Below, one piece after another: positions 49,781 to 62,712 of a stretch of 64,000 bases of DNA. The translations under genes were made by a program, and so were the position numbers. The first letter of the stretch is position 1. Each line of letters starts with the position of its first letter. The notes below the pieces were generated by a model. It was not told the DNA's origin. It saw nothing but the letters and a program-made list of their open reading frames with translations, and ran no database searches. This DNA is from Aphidius gifuensis (Eukaryota > Arthropoda > Insecta > Hymenoptera > Braconidae). The stretch spans positions 31,962,154 through 32,026,153 of the forward strand of contig NC_057788.1 in assembly GCF_014905175.1 (NCBI RefSeq), in the 5' to 3' direction.

Positions 49781-52113
49781 AGAAAATCATTTCTCTTTGC
49801 TTTTCAAGCTTATATTATATTATTTCATTTTTTTTTTTTTTTTCAATTGTAGCTTATTGTTTCTTTACTAATTATTATTATTATTATTATTATTGTGATC
49901 CAGCTCTATGATGATTATTTGAAATTTTAAAAATTTGAATTACAAATTTTTTAAATATATTCAAATTAAATTAATTTTTCCACAATATACATATTCTATA
50001 CGATATGAAAAATATGAAAAATAATATTTCTGATAAATTGAAAATATAAATTAAAATATAATTCAAATAAAAATTTCAAATTTAATAATTGGATAACGAA
50101 AAGAAAAAAAATTAAATATCTTGTGAGTTGTTTTTTTATTTTTTTTTAAAAAAAGTAAAATTAATAAAATTCTTTTAGTGATTGTTTTAAACTATATAAT
50201 TTAAATTTAATATACATATTGTATATATATATATTATTTGACTTTGTTTGAGCAAGTTCTTTGTTTCACCTGTGTACAATCGTATAAAGTTGAACTCCAC
50301 TACTTTTAATCATCTCATTATTTTCAAATGCAATAATTAAATTTTTTTTGTTGAGTTAAAATTTAATAAACAAAAAAAAATAAAATGATTGTGAATCAAA
50401 AATTTATTTACCATACTATCACGACATTAAACTTTATTAATATATTTATTATAAATTGAAAAATTTTGTATGCATATTGATATTGCGGTTAAATGTGTAT
50501 CTGATATATTTTTTTATTTTTTTATATTTAAATTGCAAGTGGCAAATGAAATTCGTAAGATGAAATTGAATATTTTTCTTTATAAAAATACACATGTACA
50601 TGTATATAGATCTGTTTGTGTGTAATGAAATAAAATAAAAGTAGTTTAAATGTTTAAAATAACCAGTGAGACTTGTTGTTTATAGTGGCTAAATGTTTCG
50701 AATGGTTTCAAACAATCTCCAATAGAAAGAGAACAAAGGAATTCATGAAAATTCGAACGTTACTTTAGTGAAATACACGTAAATTTACCAAGCCTCTCTG
50801 TCTTTCATTTTTATTTATTTATTTATTTGTTTTTATTTTTGTATTTACTATTGAAACTATTTTCTATATAAATAGAAAATCGACAAACATTGGATATATA
50901 TTTGTGCAGTTTAAAATCGAGAATTGAGCAACAATAAATTTTGGTATGTAACATGTGCAATGATCAAACCGTCAAAGTGGTGAAAAGCTTGAATTAATTT
51001 CAGTATAGACATGACCATTCATGAGAAAATTCATTTTATTGTTTTTTATTTTTCTTTATTTTCATCTTGTAATGTTGAATTATATTTATTTAATCATTTA
51101 ATTATTTATCTGAATTGTTGTTTACAAAAGTTTATACGTATATGTTTTTTTGTTCTAAACGTTTATATTGCTCTACAAAAGTCGATGAGCTTTTTTTGTT
51201 TTCTTTTTGTTTTTGTGTTGTTTTTTGACCATTTGTCCTATTTAATTTTTGTAATTCTTCAACATGAAAATTTGTTGTTGGTTCTATTTGTTTGACACAG
51301 CAAGTATTTAAAAAAACTACTTTGTATTTAAAAAATAGTTAAAATTTTTGTAATTTTATTTCTAATAAATAACAAGCTTAATTTGAATTATTAGCTTATT
51401 GTAACGAGCTATTTTAAAACAAATGAAGCTTTTTTTTTTGTTTTTGAGAAAATCGTAAACAAGATAATAATTAAAGAAGATTGATTTGTTTGCTTCAAAA
51501 AAAAAAAAGAAACAAAATAAAGTTATCAGTTGAATCAGATTATAAAGAGAGTAGAATAGAGAGATTGATTTATTTATGTACTCTCTATATGTATAAAGTG
51601 TGAATCTAACTTTTGATATTATTTTTTAAAATTTATTTTGACTTTGTTGAAAAAATATGAAAATTCAAATAACCAGAGAATGATTCATACTGACAATTTA
51701 AAAAAACTTTTTTTATTCCAGCAATCGATAAATTGAATATTAACTTTTATATATAAAATTTTTAAACTACGAAACAAAAAAAAATTAAAATTTGCATATA
51801 ATTTTCATTCAAATAAAAATAATAATAAATAAATAAATTAACGCGAGGTACATAGACACTTGAAACAAAAACTTGGCAAAATGATACACCTTGACAAAAT
51901 CCGATCTACATTCTTGATCCAGACAATGGAATGAAAATAATACGTAGATTCACCATCTGGAGCATTGAGTCAAGTCGCTCGCGCCTGATTTTCGTCTTTT
52001 ACTATCTCTTTCTTTCTTTCTTTCTATCTTGGTAAATTTATCCACTTCTCACAGTCTCTTCTGTATAAATAAATATATATATATATATATAAATACAATA
52101 TACATACATACAA

Positions 52114-52420
52114 GTTGAAGGCAATACGATATCCTCCATCCAACAGCCACATTTCTCTTCTCTTTAGCCAGTTTTGTGTGGCATCCACTCGGCTCAAGCT
52201 CGAAAAGATCCGGCTTGCAGGGATGAGCCGGAAATCTGGGAGCCGCGGTCGCGATAAACCTTCTGCTCTATCTCACTCACCCTTGCAATCATTAGGCAAT
52301 GCCAGCACTCTATCCCTCGTAACATAAAGCGGATTTCACTGCTAAGCAGATGCTAGGCGAATGCAGTAATGCACCTCTATATGCATTACGCGCGAAAGTA
52401 ACGCTCACGTTTTCCTTCCT
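52114..52420 (-). other. Largest GC island; candidate 5' UTR exon of the DIP gene
   Basis: About 300 bases of balanced composition. On the minus strand it contains AAGG|GTGAGT, a near-perfect donor with the exon side ending at 52281. Upstream on that strand are GC-rich sequence and then a CA/TG repeat. This suits a first noncoding exon of the DIP gene, which needs an upstream exon, but the link is inferred. A plus-strand open frame of 70 codons here has no recognisable similarity. Confidence 0.4.
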
Positions 52421-52421
52421 G

Positions 52422-52443
52422 CACACACACACACACACACACA
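52422..52443. repeat. (CA)n microsatellite
   Basis: Perfect CA run at the right edge of the GC island at 52114-52420. Confidence 0.95.
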
Positions 52444-53799
52444 ACCATCTCTATTTAATTCTCATTCTCTTTATCTTTAAACACACATACAAATGCACAC
52501 AAGTCACATGGAATGTGAATGGCAGTTGAAAAAAATCTCACGATATATCCATATCACACGTTTAAAATAATAAAATCCTTTTTTACATGTAAATTATTTT
52601 AAATAAAGTGAAAAAGGGAATTATTAATTATTAAAATATAATAATAAGAATGATAATTTTAATTAACTGTAATGATAATAGTTCATCATCATTGTAGATT
52701 AAAAAAAAAAAGTATAGAGCTCTCAATTGACAGAAACAATTTTAAAACTATTCAATTACAAGGAAAAGTTAAAATATCCTCGAGGTATTTTAATATAATA
52801 ATTTAACTATCCGAGAGACTTTTTAAATAACTATACATATTGAAGATTAATTAATTTATTTGTCTTATTACGAGTTATAACAGATGAACCATGAAATTTT
52901 AATTTAATAATTTCATTTCATAATATTACTATACATATATACAACAATAAAATATATAGACTTTAAAAAATATCTTGAATTATTTTTTTTAAGATACACT
53001 GTACATATATAATATGGCGTACAATAAAATTAGTGATATCATTAATGCGTCAGTATGAGTGCATTAGTATTTAATTTATTTAAGACGTTGGTTAAACCTA
53101 GAGTACTCTGAAAATCTCGTCTCGTTTCGATATACGCGTACATATGTAGTTTACACCTTTTTCATCAACAAACTTGTATACATATAATATACTGTCAGCT
53201 TTTCAATTCTCTTTTCTCGTTGACAGATGCATAAGAAACATTTATAATGAGTTTACCATCATGACAATACTGTCAATACTTGCACTACAACGATTCGCAA
53301 CTACAAATGCCAATTCTATATATAAAAAACAAGCTTACCCGCAATATTATATTGTTTTAAAAATATAACACAGTATTTATTATTTTGTATATAAAAATAA
53401 ATATTTTATTATTTATTATTTTTGCTATTTTTAGATGATAAAAATATATTATATATTTTATGATAAAATAATAATACATTTTAGATATTTTTAACAATAC
53501 AATATATACAGGTATATTTATTTTTTTTATTATAAAGTCTGTGGTCCGAGCGATACGGTTATATGTTTGGAATTGCTATTCAATAATCCTCAACGTGTAT
53601 ATATATATAAAAAAAACATAAATGGTTTAGATTGTTGAAAAAAAAAAAAAAAAAAAAGTATAGAAATAAGAAGGAAATTTTTTTTTTAACAATAACTAGA
53701 ATTATTGGTTTGTCTGGCCTCATGCGGGTAGCATTCACTTACTTACAATGCTTCAAATAGTCTACTTTATCCTATTCCAATAAGCATCTCTTTCATATA

Positions 53800-53817
53800 G
53801 TGTGTGTGTGTGTGTGT
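53800..53817. repeat. (GT)9 microsatellite
   Basis: Perfect dinucleotide run in the desert. Confidence 0.95.
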
Positions 53818-56800
53818 ATATACTGACCAAGTTGAAATACAGTTTCGCAATTCGTCTATCCATCTAAAACGTGATTTCAAAGTCACTCAGTTGCCAGACA
53901 CATACTTTGAAAAAAAAAAAAAATCTTTTATAAAATATCATATAACTTTGATGTAACTTTAATAAAAATATATCATTATATATAAATAAAAATTAAGGGA
54001 AAATATATATATACCTATATAATTTTTTTTATGTTCTCTTGATTTTTATAATATTTATATTTGGCTACTTAATAATGAAAATAATAATATATGTTTTTTT
54101 AAAAAGGATTAAACTTAAAATGCTAATTTTTTTATATTTTTATTTTATTTTTCTCGCTAAAAGTTAATATGTTTTTATTTTTTTTTTTTATATATAATAT
54201 ACACATACACTGGTGATATATTTTTTATTTAAATTTCAGCATTCTAAACAATTTTATTCTTTGTCTGTGAAACTTCAAAAACCTTAGGGGTAAAAAATAA
54301 AAAAAATAAAAATCTATGTTCATTACAAAAGTCTTTTCAACATCACGCTTACTTTAACCTCTCATTTTAACGTTGGATTTTTTTTTTAATAATTCTTTTT
54401 CAAAAAAGTAAAGAGAAAAAAAGGCAAATCTATTTTTGAAACCAGTGTTACCAACTGAACAGAATCTTGTTGTTGTAGTGGCTAATCCTTCTGCAAGCTT
54501 TCCTCTCGACTCTTCTCACAAAATTCATCTTTCCTCTTGTCGACACTTTTTTTTTATTATTTATTTTTTCATATCTATATTCACTTTTTATAAGCCTTCG
54601 TGTTTCACATGGATTAAAAACTTGTATAAACATAATTCTGTATAATCTGAAATATTTTTCATTTTTTTATGAAAATACGTATAGAAAATAAAAATTCATA
54701 TCTCATTGTACAATATGCTATGATTTTTTTTATTTTTGCGTTATATAATTTTTTAATATACTGCTATTTAAATTTGCTTTTTCATTTATCTATTATTTTT
54801 TGTCTTTACTCGCATAATATTAAAAAATTGTTATTTATTTAATTTTTCATATAAAAATCATTATCAAACAGTAAATTTTGTTTGACAATAATATATTTTG
54901 ATTGATAATTTTTTCATTTTATGTTGAGTATAAATTTTTTGAATTTGTAGTCTGACTAAATATTGATATGTACTACTTGATAATTATTTCGATCTATTAA
55001 TTTCCTAGTTTTTTCCTATTAAACCTTATTTTTTAATTTGAAAAAAAATGACAAGCTTTTATCATTGTCAATTTGATAATTAACCATTGTTTTTTTTTCG
55101 TTTCATCAAATTGATTTTGCCTTTATTTCAAGTATAGAATTTGTTGAAAAAGGAGTAAAGGTATGAGAAACGACATCAACTCCCAAGAACAAAAAAAAAA
55201 AAAAGAAAAACAAGTGAAATGAATAAAAATAAAGACTGAATCAAAAAAAAAAAAAAGGATATTGGGATAAAAGAGGAGGAGAAGAAAGAAGAATAAAAGA
55301 GAAGCTCAAAATGAAAATAAGAAAAAAACGAGAAGGGATCATTAGCAAAGAACGACGTTTACGGTCGTTGTACACGACAAGGAGTAGTGAAATCACGGAG
55401 GGATTAAACACGACTTATTTATTCAACTAAGTAATAGAACCTCCTCGATGGGCTTACCAAACAAAAAAAAAAAAAAAAAAAATCACGATACAAATCTTAA
55501 AGAAAAAAAATAAAAATAAAGCTCTGTAGTTTTTTAAGTGGTTGAGATTGAAAAAGAAGAAGGATAATAAAAAATAAATAAGATAAAAAAATAACTAGTT
55601 ATTATGCTACAGCTTTTCAGACAAACGTGAAACTTTACCACTTGAAAAATATAATATAGTTTACATTTAAAACAATAAACAACGCGTAAATGTTTTTTTT
55701 TTTATTAATAATTATTATTGTAAAGAAAAAAATAATTTTTTAATTGTATTTTTTATTTATTTTTTTCTCAAATTATGACTGGTTAGTTTGTTGGATGAAA
55801 GCTGCATGAAAGCACAGTGCTGGATTCACAGTAAAATATCTGTTCTGACATTGTGGCATAACAATAAATCCAATAGCTACGTGATACAACTTTAAATTTT
55901 TTTTTGACTGAAAAATAAGCACAAGAGGGTTGCATTGCTTTGTGGCTTTTTCTATATTCAATTTTTATTTTATATACCTAGTATATTAATATGGATTTCC
56001 TGATTGACATATTATTTGTCAATAGCCAGATATAAATATACGCACACTTTTTTTCATTTTATTTTCGCTTTATTTATATATATTAAACATTTTTAAATGT
56101 TTTTTATTTATTTTTTTTTTTTTCTGGCAAATGAATATTGAATATTTTATTTTTAATACAAAAAAAGTGTGTTATGTTAAAGTTAAAAATAATATACGAA
56201 CGTCATCGAGCACGTCTTTTGCACACCAATAGCCAAATAGACTTCCGATCTATCAGTACGGAAACACTTGATTTTTTTCAAGTAAAATTAGGTGGAAAAT
56301 TGGTTTTTTATCTTCTTCATAGCTCTTTCTTCAACAATCAATGCGTATATACATAAAGCATCAAGCTCGTATATATATATGTATATAATAAAAAAAATAA
56401 AAAAATTATAAGATTCTTAAAATACTCAAGTATATTACAAAGCCAATATAAATTGAGCAGATTTTTTTTTTGTTTTCTTTTTTATTCAGAAGAACCAAAT
56501 AAGATGATGAAATTTCAAACAATAAAAAAACACTTGCTTATTCGAAAATTTAAAAATATATTTTTCATTAATTTAATATTGACAACGTCACCATATTTAT
56601 TCAATTTATATAGGTACATATGTATGCAAATAGTAAAATATTAACTTTTCTTTTATATGATGGGTCAAATATAGTGTATTTGTTTATTGTACACTATGTA
56701 TATGTATATATATATATGATATTAAATTAAACTACGTTAAATCCATGAAAATTTTCGTCAAAAACATCAGCTTGCAGTGTATTTGACATGGTTATAGACA

Positions 56801-57594
56801 TATTAAATATATAAACCTATAAAATTTGTGTGTATTTTATCATGGATCATATTCGCACGATTATTTCATAAAGGTATATATATATTCAACAACAATAATG
56901 ATTCATGAATTGACATGGTCCATATATATATATATGTATAATGTGTATGTACAAACATTGAGCCTTGAATCAAAGAGTGTCCGGTCTTGATGTCTATATA
57001 CATCATCAAGTTTATATGTGTAATGTATATACAAGCCAATATATATAATACAACGACGATGCTAAATTTACAAAACCCTCTATTGTCTGAATTGGATCAC
57101 AAAAGATTTTCATGGTGCTTTCTCATAAATTTATAATATACCATCATTAACCACTATTTATTAAATCAGTCTATTGATTTCATATTATATATAAATTCTT
57201 CAACAATCAATCAAATAAATTAAATTATATTTTCAAATTATTTATAATTACATATATTTTAAATTATCATTAAAAACTATCAGTATACTAAACTTTTTAT
57301 AAATGCAACCAATAGGCAAAAGTTGCAAATGATATCATAGTATAGTACTCTTGAAATAATTGTTAATACAATGGCATTACAAAAAGGCCATATGTGCATT
57401 TTAATTGTATACATATTTAGTAGATGAGAGAGAAAGAGAAAAATGTTAGGGACCATTTCAACTGAATCCCTGGCACTCTTCACCATGTTTCTGTCATACC
57501 ATCATCCTATCTTGTGATGCAACCCCTTTTTCATCATCACCATCACACTACCATCATCATCTAAACTTGTTGTATTTTGTGCATGTATATATGA

Positions 57595-57730
57595 TGCGCT
57601 GCTGCAGACAATATATACATATAACAGCGATATGGTGAAGCACCAGCGTGCCATGACGCGTTTCTCACCGGAGATATCAAGGGGATAGCCAGTGACGGAC
57701 TGCCGGACATCCGTACGTCGTATCCTCTTT
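57595..57730 (-). other. GC island; second candidate 5' UTR exon of the DIP gene
   Basis: About 135 bases of balanced composition. The minus strand has a donor-like CCG|GTGAGA with the exon side ending at 57669. The minus frame through it is open but resembles nothing I know. It could be an alternative first exon or a regulatory element. Confidence 0.35.
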
Positions 57731-59250
57731 TGTAAAACCCCTTTCTCTTGTCATCTATTTTAAATTGTCTCACTCTGTGTGTATGTTTTTTTTGATACTT
57801 TTTCAGGACTATGTGTAGTTATGAACCAAAATATTTCCGTAGTGGTTTCATCACCACCACCAACACTGATTAGTCATGATAGTTTACTCAACAGTTGACA
57901 ACTCAATCCAAGACCCACGGAACTTCCGAGTTCTCTTGCTTTTGGCTTTTCAATAAATATTTATTATCTTTAATTTATTGTTTTTATTGTATTCATCAAA
58001 CAATAGTTTAAATAATTTTTATTGTTTTTTGATGTGTCAGTTGGTATTTTCATTTGTTATTTTTGTTTTTTGTTCGATATATATTGTGAAAACTGAGTGG
58101 TAGTAATAGAAAAGATTTTCAATGGTAGCTGACGTTTCGTATATTCGAATGAGTGCATTTTGTGTGCCTATAACCTGCAAAAGATTGTTTTTCCTGTGAC
58201 CGACGTGTCCATCCTTCCGTAAAATAAAATAAATCATTTGGTAAAAGTCGACGTGCGGACTGTACGCTAACTCAATTTTTGATATATATATACCTATACC
58301 AATTTACCATTAACATTTATTTTATATATATTTTTTATTTTTCTGAAATATATATCCAGTTGTAAAAAATAAACATTCTTGTATTTTATATATAATAATA
58401 AGTAATAACATTTTATTTTCGCCACAATATTCGACAAATTTTTTTTATTTCTTTCAAATTTTTTTGATTTCTTTTTTTTCTTTTACGGTTACTTTGATAA
58501 CGCAATTTTCAGTACTGCCTAAAGTTATTTGAGATAGACACTTTGTGACTCACATTTTTTATCTATGTCAGAAAAGTAAAATATTGGATTAACTTATGTA
58601 AAGAACAAGAAAATACAATTGACTACTTTTTTCTATTTCATATATATATTTTCTAGACCGAGCCCGAATTTTTTTTTATAAAAACACTCAATATTTTAGA
58701 TAAAACGAAAAATATAAATATTAAATCAAAAAATTTCAATTTTCAACAAAATACAAATACATAGGTACATACCAAAATGTATATAAAACAAAAAAGAAAA
58801 AAATAAATTCATGCAATACAAAATTAGTATTTTTTCATCACAAACCGATATACCATCATCATCATCATAAAATAAAAAAGACGTCAGGGTATAATTTATT
58901 TGTATTCCGTAAACTCCAACATGATTTGAGGATTATGAAGGTATATGAAGCCAATTTAATCAGACGTAAAGCAATAAAAAAAAAAAACTCGCAATAAGTA
59001 CACATATAAATAAATAAATAAATAAAAACAATAATAACAATACAATGTATAAAAAATAAACCAAGTGTCATCCCAAGTAGTTAATCCAGCGTGTTGAGAA
59101 GTAAATAAATTTATATAAATTGGGCAGTCTGCCTGAATTTCATGGTGCGCAACAGAGTGAGGAATAGAAAAATGGCCAAATGAAAAAAAAAAACTAGCAA
59201 GTAAGATATAGCTAATGTGACGTGATCTGGAGATAAGTGTATATATATAT

Positions 59251-59370
59251 GAAAGTCTTGGGATCTTTGAGCATAGTTGAGAGAAAATTCGATGCTCCAT
59301 GAGCCGCAAAATCAAGTTGAAACTATTTGAAGCCAGAGGGGTTAAGAAGCGAGTCAAATGGCATTGAGAA
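59251..59370. other. GC-richer island in the desert
   Basis: About 120 bases with fewer A/T runs than the surroundings. The minus strand stays open for 133 codons across this region, but the translation is mostly Phe/Tyr/Ile and looks like chance. Confidence 0.3.
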
Positions 59371-62300
59371 AGATTCTAGATTAAATATGTATAAATGTGT
59401 GCGTGTATTGGTATTTGAATTTTATACATATATACATTGAAAAAAGAAAATATAATAATAATAATAAAAAACATATATGTATTATTATTAAAGTATATGT
59501 ATATAATATAAAGTTGAATGTATAATATTAGTTTGGAGGATAAACGTCGTCCAGATAACTTTTTAATTGCATAAAGAAACTGGTTGCTTTACTGGATAAG
59601 TATAACTTTTGATAGGATATAGAGAGAGGAAGAAAGGTGGCCGAAAGATTACCATGAATTTTCAAAACTTAAAGATTAAAATTAACTGTCAAATTTAGTG
59701 ATTATATTATATACAAGTTTTAAAATTTACAAATTTACTGCACCTATTGTTATTTATTTAAACAGATGTTCCAATATTTTATTAATTTATTCTTTCAATT
59801 GTCTCATGATTCTTTGTTCCTGACTTTTTTTTTTTTTTTTTATGAATCCATGCAAACAAATGAAATGAATATATGCATTGATATTTACACATACATACAT
59901 ATATATAAGTATTTATACCATGAATTTTAAATGTGAAAAAAAAAAAAGTCGACGCACACTTTGGTGCTGCATTGAAGTGTGAACTTCAAGCGCAGTGACG
60001 AGCATATACTATATAGGCACCATTGTTTTAAAAGCTCAAGTAGGTACTCATTGAGGTTATATGTATACCAAAGAGTTCTCATAACGCATGAAATACGAAT
60101 AATCTGCAAATTCAACAATACTAAAATTTTTTTATAAATATACATGTCCGATTATTTTGTTTCCATCTTTTCTATTGTTATTTATTTTTTTATTTATTGG
60201 GTAATTTTGTGTCGATCAATTTTATTGACTGCCTTTATTTTATGAACATTATTAAAATTATGAATAAAACATTTTTAAAATTGACAGAATATCATAGTTT
60301 TTTTTTTTAAAAAAAAAGAAAAAATATGTTTTATAATTTTTTTTTTTTTTGATCTATTAAGCTAGTATTGGATAATGATTTTTTATACATGTACATGAGA
60401 ATATAATAAATAATTAAAAAATTTATATGAATCATTATTTTAAAAACAATTTTCTTTGCATTATATAATATGAGACAGCTATACAGATTGTAGCATAAAT
60501 GTTTTTTTTTTTTTTAAATACTGTAAAAATAAAATTGCGCATTTATCGTTATGAGCTACAGGGGCTTCAAGTTGTCTGACTTATGTGTAAAGCACAACTT
60601 TTTTTACATTTTCATTTAAAATATTATTTATTTTTTATTTTTTTTTTACTAACTCTGTGTGCTCTAGTTTCGCATTTGTCCTAAAGGACTCATCAAAGAG
60701 CCTGCACGATAAGACTTTTAAAAAAAAAACCTAATTTTTTTATGTTTTAATTATTATTAAATTTTCATATCCAACAGTAAGACCCATTAACAACTGATAA
60801 CTGAAAAACAAATGAAAAAAATAATAATAATTTATTTTTAAAATAACCCAACAAAAAAAAATTATTTACGTTTAAATGAATAAAATAATGAATGATTTAT
60901 AGATCTGTATAAATATATTTTTTCATTGAGGAAAAACCAGAGCATATTATATATTCGTTGGTGTAAAAAACCAACAGAAAAAAAAAAAAAAAAAAAAGTC
61001 CACATGCGGAAGTGAAAGAGACCACAGCCATTTTTGTGTGAGCAGAAAAAAATATTTGCTTTTTTTTTTAAATCAAATAAAATGAGAAAATAAAGGTGTA
61101 TATAAATATATATATAAAGAGAGAAAAAGAGAAGAAAAAAAGGGGGTGAAACAATAAATTTGCAGGTCGTTGCATATTTTGGGTGAAAACCTATCGTAAT
61201 AAATATAAGCATGGTCATAGTGCGTGTGGCGATCCTCTGCAGCACAACGCAATGTCAACTCTCTTTTTATCTTTCTCTGATGCATATGGAACAATTTGGA
61301 ACATAAATTTTCGAGTTTATTATGGAAAAGCGTAGACTAGGTGTTGTCATTAAATTTAAAAAAAAAAAAAAAAACAAAATACAATGATGATTAAAAATAT
61401 AAAAAAAAATGAAACGCGTTTATGCTTTTAAAAAATACACATAAACAGAAAAAATTTTGCACTGTGTACCAGTTGGAAATGAAAAAAGAAAAAAAATAAA
61501 TGCATAAAAATGGCAAGATGAATTTAAAATGAAAAACATTTGGCTATAATTGTCAGTGATTTTTATGAGATGCGATAAATTTTTTTTCTAAATTGATAAA
61601 ACTTTTAGAGTAAATGAAAAAAAAAAATAATATATATATAAAATAGTGTGTTGTAAAAATTGGAGCTTTTAAAATTTACTCAAACATTTTCAATGATAGT
61701 CAAAAATAATTATACAAAATGGATGTTGTATATAGTGGATGTTGTACTCGATTACAATGACTCGAGTTTTTAATGCTTTTGTAATTATTATTTATTTTTC
61801 ATAATTTTTTATTTTAAAAGTATAGACGAAAAAAATGCTGCTTTTATTATATTTTTATTTCAATATAATTTCTGTTATAAACTTGAAAATAAATACCCAA
61901 AGTATTTTAGAAATATATTTTTAATTATTTTTACAGGAAAATAACTTTCGAAAATTTGTAGAATTTTTATCCAAGTTTTTAATTGTTTCATTCAAGTTGA
62001 AATGAACAATTTTAAAATATTCGAAAAATTAAATTTATATATATAGGAATTTAAAAATAAAGTTATTTATTTAATATTAGTTACTAAATAATTTAATAAT
62101 AATAATAATTATTATCATTATTTAAAAGTCATTGTTTGTCATCGAATTTATAAATCTTTATGTTTGAAAAAAGGAGCTTTTTATTTGCACAAGTTAGAGT
62201 GTAACTTTCATTGATAATTTAAGAGCTATATATATATTGACATTTTTTTTTTCTTTTAAAATTTTTTTTTATCAAAAATTATATAGCCTTGTTGAAGAAA

Positions 62301-62629
62301 GTTTGTTCTATTTGAAATCGATTTGAGCCAATACTTTGATTACGTACTCTCGCTTACAAGTTACATTAGTAATAATATTTAAATAATTTTTTCCTTCATT
62401 TTAAAAGCGACATATTTATTTTAACGATAATATTGTTATTGTTTTTCATAAATTTTCCGATAATTACAGTATTTTTTATTAATGAAAAAAAAAAAAAAAA
62501 TGATTCTTTTTTTTTGTTTATATTTAAATTTTTTACTGGTGTTTATAAATTCTTCGATAATTAGAGTATTTTTAAAATTGATAAAAAATATTAAATGATC
62601 ATTGTATGGTCATTTCAAATAAATTTTCA

Positions 62630-62712
62630 TAGCAGTGGCAACACAGTGAACATGTTAGTTGCCGTATGGCAACACAAACCACACGACAAGAACCCAGGTA
62701 ACATCTGCCACG
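62630..62712. other. GC-richer island with repeated TGGCAACACA and a palindrome
   Basis: TGGCAACACA occurs at 62636-62645 and 62667-62676. GTTGCC-GTAT-GGCAAC at 62658-62673 is a perfect 6 bp stem. A CACGTG E-box follows at about 62709. Such arrays are typical of regulatory DNA, but function is not shown. Confidence 0.4.

Noticed and set aside
52115..52327. 70-codon plus-strand open frame in the GC island
   Set aside because: Its sequence shows no recognisable domain, and the donor on the opposite strand gives a better explanation.
44013..54966. 17-base repeat GTCTGACTAAATATTGA at 44013-44029 and 54950-54966
   Set aside because: In 64 kb of very AT-rich DNA several such matches are expected by chance, and flanks do not extend.
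58956..59357. 133-codon minus-strand open frame
   Set aside because: Mostly Phe/Ile/Tyr from T-rich DNA; no similarity or splice logic.
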